Position numbers and translations under genes: made by a program. From Streptomyces sp. CB09001 (GTDB taxonomy: Bacteria; Actinomycetota; Actinomycetes; Streptomycetales; Streptomycetaceae), in NCBI RefSeq assembly GCF_003369795.1, contig NZ_CP026730.1, positions 6,935,001-6,999,000 of the forward strand: 64,000 nt of DNA, written 5' to 3'. This document shows positions 20,300 to 28,376 of this stretch, one piece after another. Within the stretch, counting starts at the first letter, position 1; the number at the start of each line of letters is the position of its first letter. Below the pieces are notes generated by a model that saw only the letters and a list, made by a program, of their open reading frames with translations, was not told the origin of the DNA and searched no databases.

Positions 20300-20764
20300 A
20301 TGACAGTCCCGAAGACCGGGCGTCCCGGCGGGATCCGGGCCACCGCCCCGAGACGGTCCGGGTGGCGCACCCAGGCACCGGTCGTCGCGGTCGTGGCCCT
20401 CGGCGGGGGCGCCGGCGCCGCCGCCCGCTACGCGGCCTCCCTGCGGTGGCCGACAGCGGACGGGGGCTTCCCCTGGACGACCTTCGGGGTCAACGCCGTC
20501 GGCTGTGCCGTGATCGGCGTGTTCATGGTGGTCGTCACCGAGGTCCGGCCCGCCCACCGCCTGGTCCGGCCCTTCTTCGGCACCGGTGTGCTCGGCGGCT
20601 TCACCACCTTCTCCACCTACGCCGTCGACAGCCGGTCCCTGTTCGCCGACGGCCGGGCCCCCACCGGCCTGGCCCATCTCGCCGCGACCCCGCTCGTGGC
20701 ACTCACGGCGGTGTGGCTCGCCGCATGGGCGACCCGCCGGGTCCTGAAGTGGAGGCAATCATGA
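20300..20764 (+). CDS. crcB: Fluoride exporter CrcB/Fluc, subunit 1
   Basis: The 154-residue four-helix membrane protein has the Fluc patterns GAAARYA, TFGVNAVGC and FGTGVLGGFTTFSTYAVD, the last containing the Na+/Phe-track region. An N-terminal cytoplasmic tail of about 28 basic residues precedes the first helix. It works as a dual-topology dimer or, as in many Gram-positives, a heterodimer with a second subunit. The second crcB lies 338 bp downstream of its stop, after a DUF190 gene that it overlaps by 4 bp. Expression is probably set by the upstream riboswitch. Confidence 0.93.
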   Translation: MTVPKTGRPGGIRATAPRRSGWRTQAPVVAVVALGGGAGAAARYAASLRWPTADGGFPWTTFGVNAVGCAVIGVFMVVVTEVRPAHRLVRPFFGTGVLGGFTTFSTYAVDSRSLFADGRAPTGLAHLAATPLVALTAVWLAAWATRRVLKWRQS

Positions 20765-21105
20765 CGAGGCTGACCGGCAGCGCCCTGCGCCTGACCGTCT
20801 TCGTCGGCGAGAACGACACCTGGCACCACCGGCCCCTGTACTCGGAGATCGTCCACCGCGCCCACGCGGCCGGCCTCGCCGGCGCCAGCGTCTTCCGGGG
20901 CATCGAGGGCTTCGGCGCCTCCTCGCTCATCCACACCACCAGACTGCTGTCCCTGAGCGAGGACCTGCCGGTGGCCGTCGTCGTCGTCGACACCGAGGAA
21001 CGGGTCCGGGGCTTCCTGCCGCTGCTCGACGAACTCGTCACCGAGGGCCTGGTCACCCTCGACCGGTGCGAGGTCGTCAGGTACGAGGGCCGGAGGCGCT
21101 CGTGA
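20761..21105 (+). CDS. DUF190 protein of the fluoride cluster
   Basis: The 114-residue soluble protein begins LTGSALRLTVFVGENDTWHHRPLYSEIV and contains the GIEGFG block typical of DUF190. The fold is ferredoxin-like and related to PII signalling proteins. DUF190 genes are very often next to crcB, suggesting a regulator or partner of the channel; the biochemical role is unknown. The ATG overlaps the first crcB stop (ATGA), and its stop overlaps the second crcB start (GTGA). Confidence 0.9.
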   Translation: MTRLTGSALRLTVFVGENDTWHHRPLYSEIVHRAHAAGLAGASVFRGIEGFGASSLIHTTRLLSLSEDLPVAVVVVDTEERVRGFLPLLDELVTEGLVTLDRCEVVRYEGRRRS

Positions 21106-21476
21106 ACTGGCTCCTCGTCGTCGCGGGCGGCATGGTCGGCGCCCCGCTGCGCTACCTCACCGACCGGGCCGTGCAGTCGCGGCACGACTCCGTCTTCCCC
21201 TGGGGCACCTTCACGGTGAACGTGACGGGCAGCGTCGTCCTCGGCCTGCTGACCGGCGCCGCCCTGGCCGGAGCGGTCGGCTCCGACCTGCGGCTGCTGC
21301 TGGGCACCGGCCTGTGCGGCGCCCTCACCACCTACTCGACCTTCTCCTACGAGACCCTCCGGCTGGCCGAGACCGGTGCGCGCCTGCAGGCCGCCGTGAA
21401 CGTCGTGGGGAGTGTGGCGGCCGGGCTCGCGGCGGCGTTCGCGGGGGTGACTCTGGCCGACGCGCTCTGGACCTGA
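21102..21476 (+). CDS. crcB: Fluoride exporter CrcB/Fluc, subunit 2
   Basis: The 124-residue four-helix protein has GGMVGAPLRYLTDRA, FPWGTFTVNVTGS and GTGLCGALTTYSTFSYE, the same landmarks as its partner. I chose GTG 21102 because it overlaps the DUF190 stop and starts MNWLLVVAGG right at the first membrane helix. Opposite charge bias of the two subunits would be expected for a heterodimer of fixed orientation. This copy lacks the long basic N-terminal tail of the first. Confidence 0.92.
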   Translation: MNWLLVVAGGMVGAPLRYLTDRAVQSRHDSVFPWGTFTVNVTGSVVLGLLTGAALAGAVGSDLRLLLGTGLCGALTTYSTFSYETLRLAETGARLQAAVNVVGSVAAGLAAAFAGVTLADALWT

Positions 21477-21515
21477 CGTCGGGCACACAGCTTGGTGTAG
21501 TAGGAACTGGATGCC

Positions 21516-22352
21516 ATGAGCGCCATCAGCATCGGTCAGGCCGTCGTCCTCGGAGCCGTCGAGGGGGTGACCGAGTTCCTGCCCGTCTCCTCCACCGGAC
21601 ACCTCAAGATCGTCGAGGGGCTGATGGGCATCCCGGTCGACGACGACGCCGTCATCGGCTTCTCCGCGGTCATCCAGGTCGGCGCGATCGCCGCCGTGCT
21701 CGTCTACTTCTCCAAGGACATCGCGCGGATCCTCTCCGCCTGGGCGCGGGGACTGCGCGACCGGGAGGAGCGGTACCACCACGACTACAAGTTCGCCTGG
21801 TGGGTCATCTTCGCCACCATCCCCATCGTCCTCGTCGGCCTCGCCGCCAAGCCCCTGATCAAGGGTCCGCTCGCCTCGCTGTGGGTGGTCGCGGGCTCGC
21901 TGATCGTCGGCAGCGGTGTGATGTGGTGGGCCGACCGCACCGGCCGGCACAAGCGGGGCGAGGACGACACGTCCTTCAAGGACGCGATGCTGGTCGGCGG
22001 CTCCCAGATCCTCGCCCTGCTCTTCCCGGGCTTCTCCCGCTCCGGCGCCACCATGTCCACCGCCCTGATGCTCGACCTGGACCGGGTCGCCGCCACCCGG
22101 CTGTCCTTCTTCCTGGGCATCCCGGCCCTGACCGGAGCCGGACTGTACGAGCTGAAGGACGCCCTGGGCACGGGAGCGGGTGCCGCGCCGCTGGCGGTCG
22201 GCACCCTCGTCTCCTTCGTGGTGGCCTACGCCTCCATCGCCTGGCTGCTGAAGTTCATCGCCAAGCACTCCTTCAACGCGTTCGTCGTCTACCGGATCGC
22301 GGTCGGCGTCCTGCTGTTCGGGCTGCTCGGCACCGGCGTCCTGCACAGCTGA
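21516..22352 (+). CDS. uppP: Undecaprenyl-diphosphatase UppP/BacA
   Basis: The 278-residue integral membrane protein recycles the undecaprenyl carrier lipid for peptidoglycan and other envelope polymers. Signature motifs are EGVTEFLPVSSTGHL near the N terminus and LFPGFSRSGATMS at about residue 170, the (E/Q)XXXE plus PGXSRSXXT pair of the BacA family. About eight membrane helices are predicted. It follows the second crcB by 39 bp on the same strand, so read-through from the fluoride cluster is possible. Confidence 0.95.
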   Translation: MSAISIGQAVVLGAVEGVTEFLPVSSTGHLKIVEGLMGIPVDDDAVIGFSAVIQVGAIAAVLVYFSKDIARILSAWARGLRDREERYHHDYKFAWWVIFATIPIVLVGLAAKPLIKGPLASLWVVAGSLIVGSGVMWWADRTGRHKRGEDDTSFKDAMLVGGSQILALLFPGFSRSGATMSTALMLDLDRVAATRLSFFLGIPALTGAGLYELKDALGTGAGAAPLAVGTLVSFVVAYASIAWLLKFIAKHSFNAFVVYRIAVGVLLFGLLGTGVLHS

Positions 22353-22370
22353 CAGCTGACAGCTGACAGC
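22346..22370 (+). repeat. Three tandem 7-bp repeats across the uppP stop
   Basis: CAGCTGA is repeated three times in a row (CAGCTGACAGCTGACAGCTGA) spanning the last codons and stop of uppP. It also places CAGCTG palindromes one helical-turn fraction apart. It may be simple slippage. No function is implied. Confidence 0.8.
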
Positions 22371-22373
22371 CGC

Positions 22374-23432
22374 TCAGCGTGCGGCGCGCAGCGGCTCCCC
22401 GACGCTCCTCATGTGCCGCAGGGCCTCGCGGTGCGACGCCAGCAGCCCCGTCTGGTGGTAGGGCACGCCCAACTCGGCGCAGTACGCCTCGGTGATGGCC
22501 TGGGCCCGGCCGAGGGCCGGGGTCGGCATGCTGGGGAAGAGGTGGTGCTCGATCTGGTAGTTGAGGCCGCCCATGAAGGCGTCGACGAGCGCACCGCCCC
22601 GCACGTTGCGGGAGGTCAGCACCTGACGGCGCAGGAAGTCCAGCCGCATGCCCTCCTCGATCATCGGCATGCCCTTGTGGTTGGGCGCGAAGACCGAGCC
22701 CAGGTAGATCCCGAACAGACCCTGGTGGACGGCGAGGAAGACGAGCGCCTTGCCCGGGGAGAGGACCGTGAACAGGCCGCCGAAGTACACGGCGAAGTGG
22801 ACGACGAGCAGCGTGCCCTCCAGGACCGGACGCTTCACGGCCCGGCTGCCCAGCGCCTTGAAGCTGTTGAAGCTCAGGTTGAGGCCCTCCAGTGTCAACA
22901 GCGGGAAGAACAGGGCCGCCTGGTGTTTGCCGATGAACCGCGGGAGTCCGGTCGCCCTGCTGGCCTGGCCCCGTGACCACACCAGGATGTCGGGGGAGAC
23001 GTCCGGGTCCTTCTCCTCGTGGTTGGGGTTCGCGTGGTGGCGGGTGTGCTTGTTCATCCACCAGCCGTAGCTCATGCCGAGCAGCAGGTTGGCCGCCAGC
23101 AGACCGCCGGCCTCGCTGGGGCGCCGGCGGGTGAAGACCTGCCGGTGGGCGAGGTCGTGGGCCGCCAGTCCGAGCTGGCCGAAGACGACGGCGAGCGCGA
23201 CCGCGACGAACAGCTGACTCCAGCTGTCCCCCAGGGCGACGAACGCGGCGACACCGCCGGCGAGCGTGAGGGCGACGGCGCCGAAACGGATCGTGTAGTA
23301 CAGCGGGCGGCGCCGGAGCAGCCCCGCGTCGGCTATGCGCCGGGAGAGTTCGGAAAAGTCGCTTCCCCTTTCGCGATCCTTCTCCTGAGCGGGCGTGGGC
23401 AGGCTCTCGACGAGCACCGTTGGGTTGGCCAT
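22374..23432 (-). CDS. Membrane fatty acid desaturase
   Basis: The 352-residue protein has the three histidine boxes of acyl-lipid desaturases: HDLAHRQ, HTRHHANPNHEEKD and the distal QIEHHLFPSMP. The glutamine-starting third box is typical of front-end or delta-6-like enzymes. Two hydrophobic pairs flank the boxes. It would introduce a double bond in membrane acyl chains using oxygen and reductant. It converges on uppP (22-bp gap). The start is the ATG at 23432. It is divergent from glutaminase across 135 bp. Confidence 0.93.
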   Translation of the reverse strand: MANPTVLVESLPTPAQEKDRERGSDFSELSRRIADAGLLRRRPLYYTIRFGAVALTLAGGVAAFVALGDSWSQLFVAVALAVVFGQLGLAAHDLAHRQVFTRRRPSEAGGLLAANLLLGMSYGWWMNKHTRHHANPNHEEKDPDVSPDILVWSRGQASRATGLPRFIGKHQAALFFPLLTLEGLNLSFNSFKALGSRAVKRPVLEGTLLVVHFAVYFGGLFTVLSPGKALVFLAVHQGLFGIYLGSVFAPNHKGMPMIEEGMRLDFLRRQVLTSRNVRGGALVDAFMGGLNYQIEHHLFPSMPTPALGRAQAITEAYCAELGVPYHQTGLLASHREALRHMRSVGEPLRAAR

Positions 23433-23567
23433 GCGCCACAGTATGTGGGCTGTCTCTCGGAGGGGGGATGGCGGCTACCTCCGAAGTGGGGGTGTGGCCA
23501 GCACCACCACGGTGCGGGGGACCACCCGCCGTCGGCATCCCGCCGTCCGGACCTCGCCGGAGGGAGA

Positions 23568-24500
23568 ATGCCGATCATGAGCACACCGACGACCTTCCGG
23601 CCGGTCCTGGAGCGCATCGCCGAGGAGAACGAGCGGACGCCGGGCAGCGGCCGGCCCGCCGACTACATTCCCGCCCTCGCCGCCCGTGACCCCCGCCGCT
23701 TCGGCATGGCCGTCGCCGAATTGGACGGCACCGTCTACGGCGTGGGGGACTGGCGGGAGCCGTTCTCCGCGCAGTCCCTCACCAAGGTCTTCACCCTCGC
23801 CCTCGACCTGGCCAGGGAGGGCGACGCCCTGTGGGCGCACGTGGGCCGCGAGCCGTCCGGCAACCCGTTCAACTCCCTGGTGCAGCTGGAGTACGAGAAC
23901 GGCATCCCGCGCAACCCGTTCATCAACGCGGGCGCCCTCGTCGTCACCGACCGGCTGCACACCCGCACCGGCGACGCGGCCGGCGAACTGCTCGCCTTCC
24001 TGCGCGCCGAGAGCGGCAACCCGGATCTGACCCACGACGAGGAGGTCGCCGCCTCCGAGGCCGCGCACGGCGACCGGAACGCCGCGCTGGCGCACTTCAT
24101 GGCGTCCTACGGCAACATCGACAACCCCGTACCGGTGCTCCTGGACCAGTACTTCCGCCAGTGCTCCGTCGCCGCGTCCTGCGCCGACCTCGCCCTGGCC
24201 ACCGGCTTCCTGGCCCGGCACGGCATCCGCGCCGACGGCACCCGGCTGCTCAGCCGCAGCCGGGCCAAGCAGATCAACGCGGTGATGCTGACCTGCGGGA
24301 CCTACGACGCGGCCGGCGACTTCGCGCACCGGGTGGGCCTGCCGGGCAAGAGCGGGGTGGGCGGCGGCATCATCGCGGTCGTGCCGGGGCACTGCACGCT
24401 GTGCGTGTGGAGCCCCGGCCTGGACGAGCGGGGCAATTCGGTGGCCGGGGTGGCGGCCCTGGACCGCTTCACGACGCTCACGGGTCTGTCGGTGTTCTGA
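23568..24500 (+). CDS. glsA: Glutaminase A
   Basis: The 310-residue beta-lactamase-fold amidase shows the Ser-X-X-Lys catalytic pair in FSAQSLTKVFTL, plus NPFINAGALV, the Asn/Glu/Tyr residues of the family (ASYGNIDNPVP) and KSGVGGGI near the C terminus. It hydrolyses glutamine to glutamate and ammonia in the cytoplasm. Two in-frame starts are possible, ATG 23568 and ATG 23577. GGAGGGAG at 23559-23566 fits the first a little better, so I used it. It converges with the carboxypeptidase gene (18-bp gap). Confidence 0.93.
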   Translation: MPIMSTPTTFRPVLERIAEENERTPGSGRPADYIPALAARDPRRFGMAVAELDGTVYGVGDWREPFSAQSLTKVFTLALDLAREGDALWAHVGREPSGNPFNSLVQLEYENGIPRNPFINAGALVVTDRLHTRTGDAAGELLAFLRAESGNPDLTHDEEVAASEAAHGDRNAALAHFMASYGNIDNPVPVLLDQYFRQCSVAASCADLALATGFLARHGIRADGTRLLSRSRAKQINAVMLTCGTYDAAGDFAHRVGLPGKSGVGGGIIAVVPGHCTLCVWSPGLDERGNSVAGVAALDRFTTLTGLSVF

Positions 24501-24518
24501 ACGCGTGCGGCGTTTCCG

Positions 24519-25694
24519 TCAACTGCCGTCGTCCCGTACGAGCTTGAGCCGCAGGGCGAGCGCCATCACGCCCGCGCCGAGCCCCGCGACACCGAGGATC
24601 GCGCCCGTCTCCGGCCAGCCCGGAGTGTCCTCGGCCGGCTTCGCCGCGCTCACCGCCGAGGGCACGGCCTGCGGTCCGTGCGGTGCCCGGTCGCCCTCGG
24701 GGACCAGCGAGCCCACCGGGTCGACCTCGCCGGCCGCCTCGAAGCCCCAGTCGAGCAGTGCCCGGGCCTCCTCGTACACGGCGTGGCCGCCGCCCTCCTG
24801 AGGGTTCATCACCGTGACGACCAGGGTCCGTCCGTCGCGGCGGGCGGCGGCGATGAGCGTGTTTCCCGCGTTGCTGGTGTAGCCGTTCTTCACCCCGATC
24901 AGCCCCGGGTACGCCTCCACGCCGTCGGCCCCGGTGAGCAGCCGGTTGGTGTTCATGATCCCGTACGAGCTCCCGTCGCGGCCGGGGAACATCGCGTCGA
25001 CCTTGCCGCAGTACCGCGCGAAGTCGGGACGCCGCAGCCCCTCCCGGCCGAAGACGGCCAGGTCGTACGCGGAGGAGACCTGCCCCGGGGCGTCGTAGCC
25101 GTCGGGCGAGCGGACGTGGGTGTCGCGGGCGCCGAGCGCGCGGGCCTCGGCCTGCATCCGGGCCGCCGTGGCGCTCCAGCCGCCGGTGAGCGAGGCGAGG
25201 ACGTGCACGGCGTCGTTCCCGGAGTTGAGGAAGACGCCGTTCCACAGGTCGGAGACGCGGTACGTCTGGCCCTCGACGACACCGACCAGGCTGCTGCCCG
25301 GACCGATGCCGGACAGGTCCTCGGGGTCCACCTCGTGCCGGATGCCGCCCGGCAGGGCGGGCAGTACCGTGAGCGCGAACAGCGTCTTGAGGGTGCTGGC
25401 GGGCGGCAGCTCGCGGTGCGCGTCGTGCGCCGCCAGCACGTCGCCCGTACCGGCGTCGGCCACGACCCAGGACAGGGCGGAGACATCGGGGACCCGGGGC
25501 GCCGCGGGGTGCGGCCGGACCTGGGTGCCGGAGCGGTGCGGCGGCGACGCCCCGGCCGCCGCCGCACCGCCGGGCGGAGCCGGGTCGGGCCGCACCGCGC
25601 CGGCGGCAGCGGTGGCGGGCACGAGCGTCAGCAGCCCTGCCGCGCAGAGCATGCAGGTGGATCGAACCGCCCGGGATGAGAATCCGATAGTCAT
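24519..25694 (-). CDS. D-alanyl-D-alanine carboxypeptidase, membrane-anchored
   Basis: The 391-residue penicillin-binding-type serine peptidase has a signal peptide (1 to about 32), catalytic SXXK in PPASTLK, SXN in NSGNDAVH and KTG-type box in IGVKNGYTSNAGN (Lys-Asn-Gly here). A C-terminal hydrophobic segment, TGAILGVAGLGAGVMALALRL, and a short basic tail anchor it. It trims the terminal D-Ala of peptidoglycan stem peptides outside the membrane. The third box is KNG rather than KTG, a variant I regard as acceptable for the family. It is preceded by the short Rho gene with a 98-bp gap. Confidence 0.92.
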   Translation of the reverse strand: MTIGFSSRAVRSTCMLCAAGLLTLVPATAAAGAVRPDPAPPGGAAAAGASPPHRSGTQVRPHPAAPRVPDVSALSWVVADAGTGDVLAAHDAHRELPPASTLKTLFALTVLPALPGGIRHEVDPEDLSGIGPGSSLVGVVEGQTYRVSDLWNGVFLNSGNDAVHVLASLTGGWSATAARMQAEARALGARDTHVRSPDGYDAPGQVSSAYDLAVFGREGLRRPDFARYCGKVDAMFPGRDGSSYGIMNTNRLLTGADGVEAYPGLIGVKNGYTSNAGNTLIAAARRDGRTLVVTVMNPQEGGGHAVYEEARALLDWGFEAAGEVDPVGSLVPEGDRAPHGPQAVPSAVSAAKPAEDTPGWPETGAILGVAGLGAGVMALALRLKLVRDDGS

Positions 25695-25792
25695 ACCGCA
25701 AACGTAGGAACGGCCCCCCGCACCGCCACGCTGACCGGGCCGGGTCCGCCCCGCAAACACCCGGATGCCGTAGCGGCGGTGGCGGGGCGGTG

Positions 25793-26932
25793 TCAGCCGG
25801 TGGGCAGCGTCGGCCGGACCTGCCGCAGGAACGTGGCGTTGTCCGGCGTCCGGCGCAGCCGCTCCAGCAGGGTCTCCAGGCCGGACTGTCCGTCCCGGGT
25901 TCCCAGGGCCCGCCGCAGCCCGTGCACGGCGGTCGCCTCGGCGCCGGACAGCAGGAGCTCCTCGCGCCGGGTGCCCGAGCCGACCAGCTCGACGGCCGGG
26001 AAGACCCGACGGGAGGCCGGCTCCCGGCTCAGCCGCAGTTCCATGTTGCCTGTGCTCTTCAGCTCCTCGAAGTAGAAGTCGTCGGCACGCGAGCCGGTCT
26101 CCACCAGGGCGGTGGCGAGGATGGTGAGGGAACCGCCCTCCTCCGCCTTGCGGGCCGCGCCGAAGAACCGCTTGGGCCCCAGCAGCGCCCCGGCGTCGAC
26201 GCCGCCGCTGAGCGTGCGGCCGCCGGAGGAGGCGGCGTTGTTGTGCGCCCTGCACAGCCGGGTGAGGGAGTCGAGGAGGATCACGACGTCCTCCCCGGCC
26301 TCGACGAGCCGCTTGGCCCGCTCGATCACCAGCTCGGCGAGCGCGATGTGCTGCTTGGCGCTCTGGTCGAAGGTCGAGGAGTACACCTCGCCCCGCACCG
26401 AGCGCCGCATGTCGGTGACCTCCTCGGGGCGTTCGTCGAGCAGCACCACCATCAGCCGGGCCTCGGGGTGGTTGCCGGCCACCGCGGCGGCGATCTGCTG
26501 GAGGAGGACGGTCTTGCCGGTCTTCGGCGGGGCGACGATCAGGCCGCGCTGGCCTTTGCCGACCGGGGCGATCAGATCGGTGACGCGTCCGGCGAGGCCG
26601 GCCGCCGGATGTTCGAACCGCAGCCGCTCGTGCGGGTGCAGCGGGGTCAGGTCGGCGAAGTGCCGCCGCTTGCCCTGCCGGTCGGGGGTACGGCCGTTGA
26701 CGCGGACGACGTCGGTCAGGGTGCGCCGGTCGCCGCACACCCCCTCGACGAGGTCGCCCCTGCGCAGCCCGTGCCGGCGGATCAGCGCGGGGGAGAGGGC
26801 GGGGTCGGCCGGCTCGGGCTGCAGGTTCCTGCCGCGCAGGCGTCCCCTGCCGCCCGCCTCGATGTCGAGGACACCGCTCGCGATCTGGGCCGGGGACTGC
26901 TGTACAGGGGGGTGTTCGAGTGTGGTGGTCAT
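25793..26932 (-). CDS. rho: Second, short transcription termination factor Rho
   Basis: The 379-residue Rho has Walker A APPKTGKT (134-141), Walker B VILLDSLTRL, the Q/R-loop region TLSGGVDAGALLGPKRFFGAARK and the strongly conserved EEGGSLTILATALVETGS. Unlike the main Streptomyces Rho, it has no large Arg-rich insertion and no N-terminal helical bundle. In the RNA-binding domain the usual GFGFLR is GRGRLR (residues 28-33), so both RNA-contacting Phe are Arg. I start at ATG 26932 with AAAGGAC upstream; the longer frame looks non-coding. It is probably an accessory or specialised factor. Confidence 0.9.
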   Translation of the reverse strand: MTTTLEHPPVQQSPAQIASGVLDIEAGGRGRLRGRNLQPEPADPALSPALIRRHGLRRGDLVEGVCGDRRTLTDVVRVNGRTPDRQGKRRHFADLTPLHPHERLRFEHPAAGLAGRVTDLIAPVGKGQRGLIVAPPKTGKTVLLQQIAAAVAGNHPEARLMVVLLDERPEEVTDMRRSVRGEVYSSTFDQSAKQHIALAELVIERAKRLVEAGEDVVILLDSLTRLCRAHNNAASSGGRTLSGGVDAGALLGPKRFFGAARKAEEGGSLTILATALVETGSRADDFYFEELKSTGNMELRLSREPASRRVFPAVELVGSGTRREELLLSGAEATAVHGLRRALGTRDGQSGLETLLERLRRTPDNATFLRQVRPTLPTG

Positions 26933-27293
26933 CGAGGTCGGTCCTTTCGAGGACGCGGGCATGGGACATGCGGAAGGAAGGGGGAAAGCCGCGCGAGGGG
27001 GTCGGACGACACGCCTTCGGACGGCGGGGAACAGCACCTCGGACACGACGGGGACAGGGCCCCGCTCACGAGGTTGCGCTGAGAAGCGAACGCGCCGGTC
27101 GCGTCAGGACGGACGAGTCCGCGAACGGAGGGAAACTGGCACCGGCGCCCCGATCAAGCGGGGCGTACACAAGTGCTGAGTGCACCCTACCACGGTGCGC
27201 CGTGGCGGTGCGGGTGGGACAAGTCACGTCCCACCCCCTGCAACGCGGCCGGTGCGGATTCTGTTCCGGTTTCCGCGATGTCCCGTGCCGGGC
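26933..27293 (-). promoter_or_regulatory. 361-bp leader region of the short rho gene
   Basis: No gene was found here. On the minus strand the ribosome-binding site AAAGGAC lies in a small hairpin, GTCCT-CGAA-AGGAC (26940-26953). Farther up is CGCCCCG-ATCAAG-CGGGGCG (27146-27165), which may end the upstream SnoaL-like transcript. A purine-rich stretch lies at about 26970-26990. A long leader with a masked ribosome site would suit autogenous control, which is common for rho, but this is inference. Confidence 0.4.
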
Positions 27294-27704
27294 TCAGCCC
27301 GCCGAACGCGTCCGAGTCTCCTGCGCCTCCTCCGCGATCCGCTCGAACTGCGCGGCCATGGCCGTCTGCAGGGCCTGGGCGCCCGAGAGCGGACGCACCA
27401 TCACCGTCAGTTCGTCGATGCGGCCCGACGCGTCCAGGCGCAGGAAGTCGCAGCCGCTGATCTCGCGGTCGCCCACCCGTGCCGCGAAGAGCAGGGCGTG
27501 GTCGCGGCCGTCCGCCTCGCCGATGACCCGCTCGTAGCGGAAGTCCTCGAAGACGCGCTCGACCGCGCGCAGGATCGCCGCCGTGACCGCCTTGCCCCGG
27601 TAGGGCTTGAAGACGACGGGGCTGGAGAAGACCACGTCGTCGGCCAGCAGTGCTTCGACGGCGTCCATGTCGTGTGCCTCGACCGCCGCGCGGAATGCCC
27701 GCAT
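27294..27704 (-). CDS. SnoaL-like / NTF2-fold protein
   Basis: The 136-residue protein has the cone-shaped NTF2-like fold layout: an N-terminal helix AFRAAVEAHDMDAVEALLADD, a strand VVFSSPVVFKPYRGK, then curved strands ending with RIDELTVMVRPL. Members include polyketide cyclases, isomerases and ketosteroid-type enzymes. No definite active-site residues can be assigned, so the activity is unknown. AAGGAG precedes the ATG. It is divergent from a PadR gene across 80 bp containing the inverted repeat CTATT-TG-AATAG (27725-27736), so it is the likely target of that regulator. Confidence 0.85.
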   Translation of the reverse strand: MRAFRAAVEAHDMDAVEALLADDVVFSSPVVFKPYRGKAVTAAILRAVERVFEDFRYERVIGEADGRDHALLFAARVGDREISGCDFLRLDASGRIDELTVMVRPLSGAQALQTAMAAQFERIAEEAQETRTRSAG

Positions 27705-27784
27705 CGCAACTCCTTCTTATACAACTATTTGAATAGGCGTGGAGTAGAGTAGTCGTCCTGGTCCCCGCTTGCTAGCGTGTCGAC

Positions 27785-28372
27785 ATGTCTCTCAAGTACG
27801 CCGTCCTGGCCGCCCTGCTCGAGGGCGAGGCCTCGGGCTACGAGCTGTCCAAGGTGTTCGACGTGTCGCTCGCCAACTTCTGGCCCGCCACGCCGCAGCA
27901 GCTCTACCGGGAGCTGGAGCGCCTGGCGGGCGACGGACTCATCGAGGCCCGGACCGTGCCGCAGGAACGCAGGCCCACCAAGCGGCTGTTCTCGCTCACC
28001 GAGGCGGGCCGGGAGCAGCTCGGCGCGTTCGCCGCCGCGCCGACCCGGCGGCCCACCGCCATCCGCGACGAGTTCCTGATCAAGATGCAGGCCATGGACG
28101 GTGTCGACCCGGACGCGGTCCGCGCGCTGGTCGAGGAGCGCAGGGCCTGGGCGCTGGGCAAACTCGCCCGCTACGAGCGGGTGCGGGAACGCCTCCTGGA
28201 CGGCCGCACCGAGGAGGAACACCTGCGGGACGCCGACCGCGTCGGGCCCTACCTCACCCTGGCCGCCGGCATCACCTTCGAGCGGGAGAACGCCCGCTGG
28301 TGCGAGCGCGTACTCGCCGTGCTCGACGAGCGACGCGCTCCCGCGGGGCCCGCCGGACAGGCCCTGGGCTGA
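27785..28372 (+). CDS. PadR-family regulator
   Basis: The 195-residue protein has the PadR winged helix (residues 1-90: SLKYAVLAALLEGEASGYELSK, FWPATPQQLYRELERLAGDGLI) and a C-terminal helical dimerisation region of about 100 residues with a coiled-coil-like RRAWALGKLARYERVRERLL. It belongs to the longer PadR subtype, with the Vir_act_alpha_C C terminus. It is divergent from a SnoaL-like gene and 4 bp from the following methyltransferase gene, which may be co-transcribed. The ligand is unknown. Confidence 0.9.
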   Translation: MSLKYAVLAALLEGEASGYELSKVFDVSLANFWPATPQQLYRELERLAGDGLIEARTVPQERRPTKRLFSLTEAGREQLGAFAAAPTRRPTAIRDEFLIKMQAMDGVDPDAVRALVEERRAWALGKLARYERVRERLLDGRTEEEHLRDADRVGPYLTLAAGITFERENARWCERVLAVLDERRAPAGPAGQALG

Positions 28373-28376
28373 CCGG

